A DNA stretch of 5,351 nucleotides from Lachnospiraceae bacterium (GTDB lineage Bacteria; Bacillota_A; Clostridia; Lachnospirales; Lachnospiraceae): assembly GCA_017437705.1 (NCBI GenBank), contig JAFRYJ010000050.1:1-5351 (forward strand), given 5' to 3'. Both the position numbers and the translations under genes were made by a program. The notes below the pieces were generated by a model. The model did not search any database. It worked only from the letters and a program-made list of their open reading frames with translations, and was not told the origin of the DNA. Of the stretch, positions 5,187 through 5,351 are shown in pieces (position 1 is the first letter of the stretch; each line of letters starts with the position of its first letter).

Positions 5187-5351
5187 ATGGAACAGAAGAA
5201 AAACAGCCTTGGGTACGAGCTTCTGCTCGCGCTGGCATCATTGATATGGGGCGTCGCCGTGGTGGCGCAGAAAGCGGGAGTTGCGGTCATGGGACCGTTT
5301 ACTTTCAGCGCCGTCAGATGCCTTATGGCGGGAGTGGTGCTCATCCTTATC
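5187..5351 (+). CDS. DMT-superfamily (EamA-type) transporter, 3' end outside window
   Basis: Only the first 55 codons are visible, and the frame is open to the window edge. After a short basic N-terminus (MEQKKNS) comes the first membrane segment with the EamA hallmark ALASLIWGVAVVAQKAG (15-31), then GPFTFSAVRCLMAGVVL (36-52), the usual Arg-containing start of the second helix. Full-length relatives have about 300 residues and ten helices in two EamA repeats, and export metabolites or amino acids. The substrate cannot be told from this fragment. The start is the ATG at 5187 with GGAG (5179-5182) only 4 bases upstream, closer than for the other genes here; no better in-frame start is visible. 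It follows the asnA terminator, so it is probably a separate transcript. Confidence 0.85.
   Translation, partial: MEQKKNSLGYELLLALASLIWGVAVVAQKAGVAVMGPFTFSAVRCLMAGVVLILI

Overview
The window reads as ordinary chromosomal DNA of a low-to-mid GC Gram-positive bacterium, most likely a Clostridia/Lachnospiraceae-type member of the Bacillota. The reasons are strong GGAG-type ribosome binding sites about 8 bases from the ATGs, promoters close to the TTGACA/TATAAT consensus, compact intrinsic terminators after most genes, heavy use of AGG arginine codons, a tRNA gene with no encoded CCA, and AsnRS and AsnA proteins of bacterial type. The genus is not resolved. The window shows no phage, plasmid, transposase or CRISPR content.

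Layout. (1) Bases 1-605, plus strand: the 3' part of trmB, the tRNA guanine-46 N7-methyltransferase, whose first residues lie outside the window. (2) A hairpin at 613-634 serves as terminator for trmB and for the convergent gene. (3) 647-1945, minus strand: an AI-2E family (PF01594) membrane protein. (4) A 76-base divergent promoter region. (5) 2022-2094, plus strand: tRNA-Lys(CTT), followed by its terminator. (6) 2141-2384: a gene-free region with a perfect-consensus promoter whose spacer is almost filled by an inverted repeat, then a leader of about 113 bases. (7) 2385-3776, plus: asnS, asparaginyl-tRNA synthetase. (8) 3777-4040: terminator, a 15-bp perfect hairpin and an imperfect tandem repeat of about 55 bases, then the asnA promoter and ribosome binding site. 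(9) 4041-5048, plus: asnA, aspartate-ammonia ligase, and its terminator. (10) 5187 to the window end, plus: the start of a DMT/EamA-family transporter.

How they fit together. asnA makes free asparagine from aspartate and ammonia, and asnS loads it onto tRNA-Asn, so the two neighbours form one functional pair, although a terminator and separate signals suggest separate transcripts. trmB and tRNA-Lys also belong to translation; the AI-2E protein and the EamA transporter have no evident link to them. The genes themselves are housekeeping and well known. What deserves a second look is regulatory: the operator-like palindrome inside the asnS promoter, the asnS leader, and the nested palindromes and repeats between asnS and asnA. 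I see no previously undescribed multi-gene system here. Intergenic positions were counted by eye and may be off by one.
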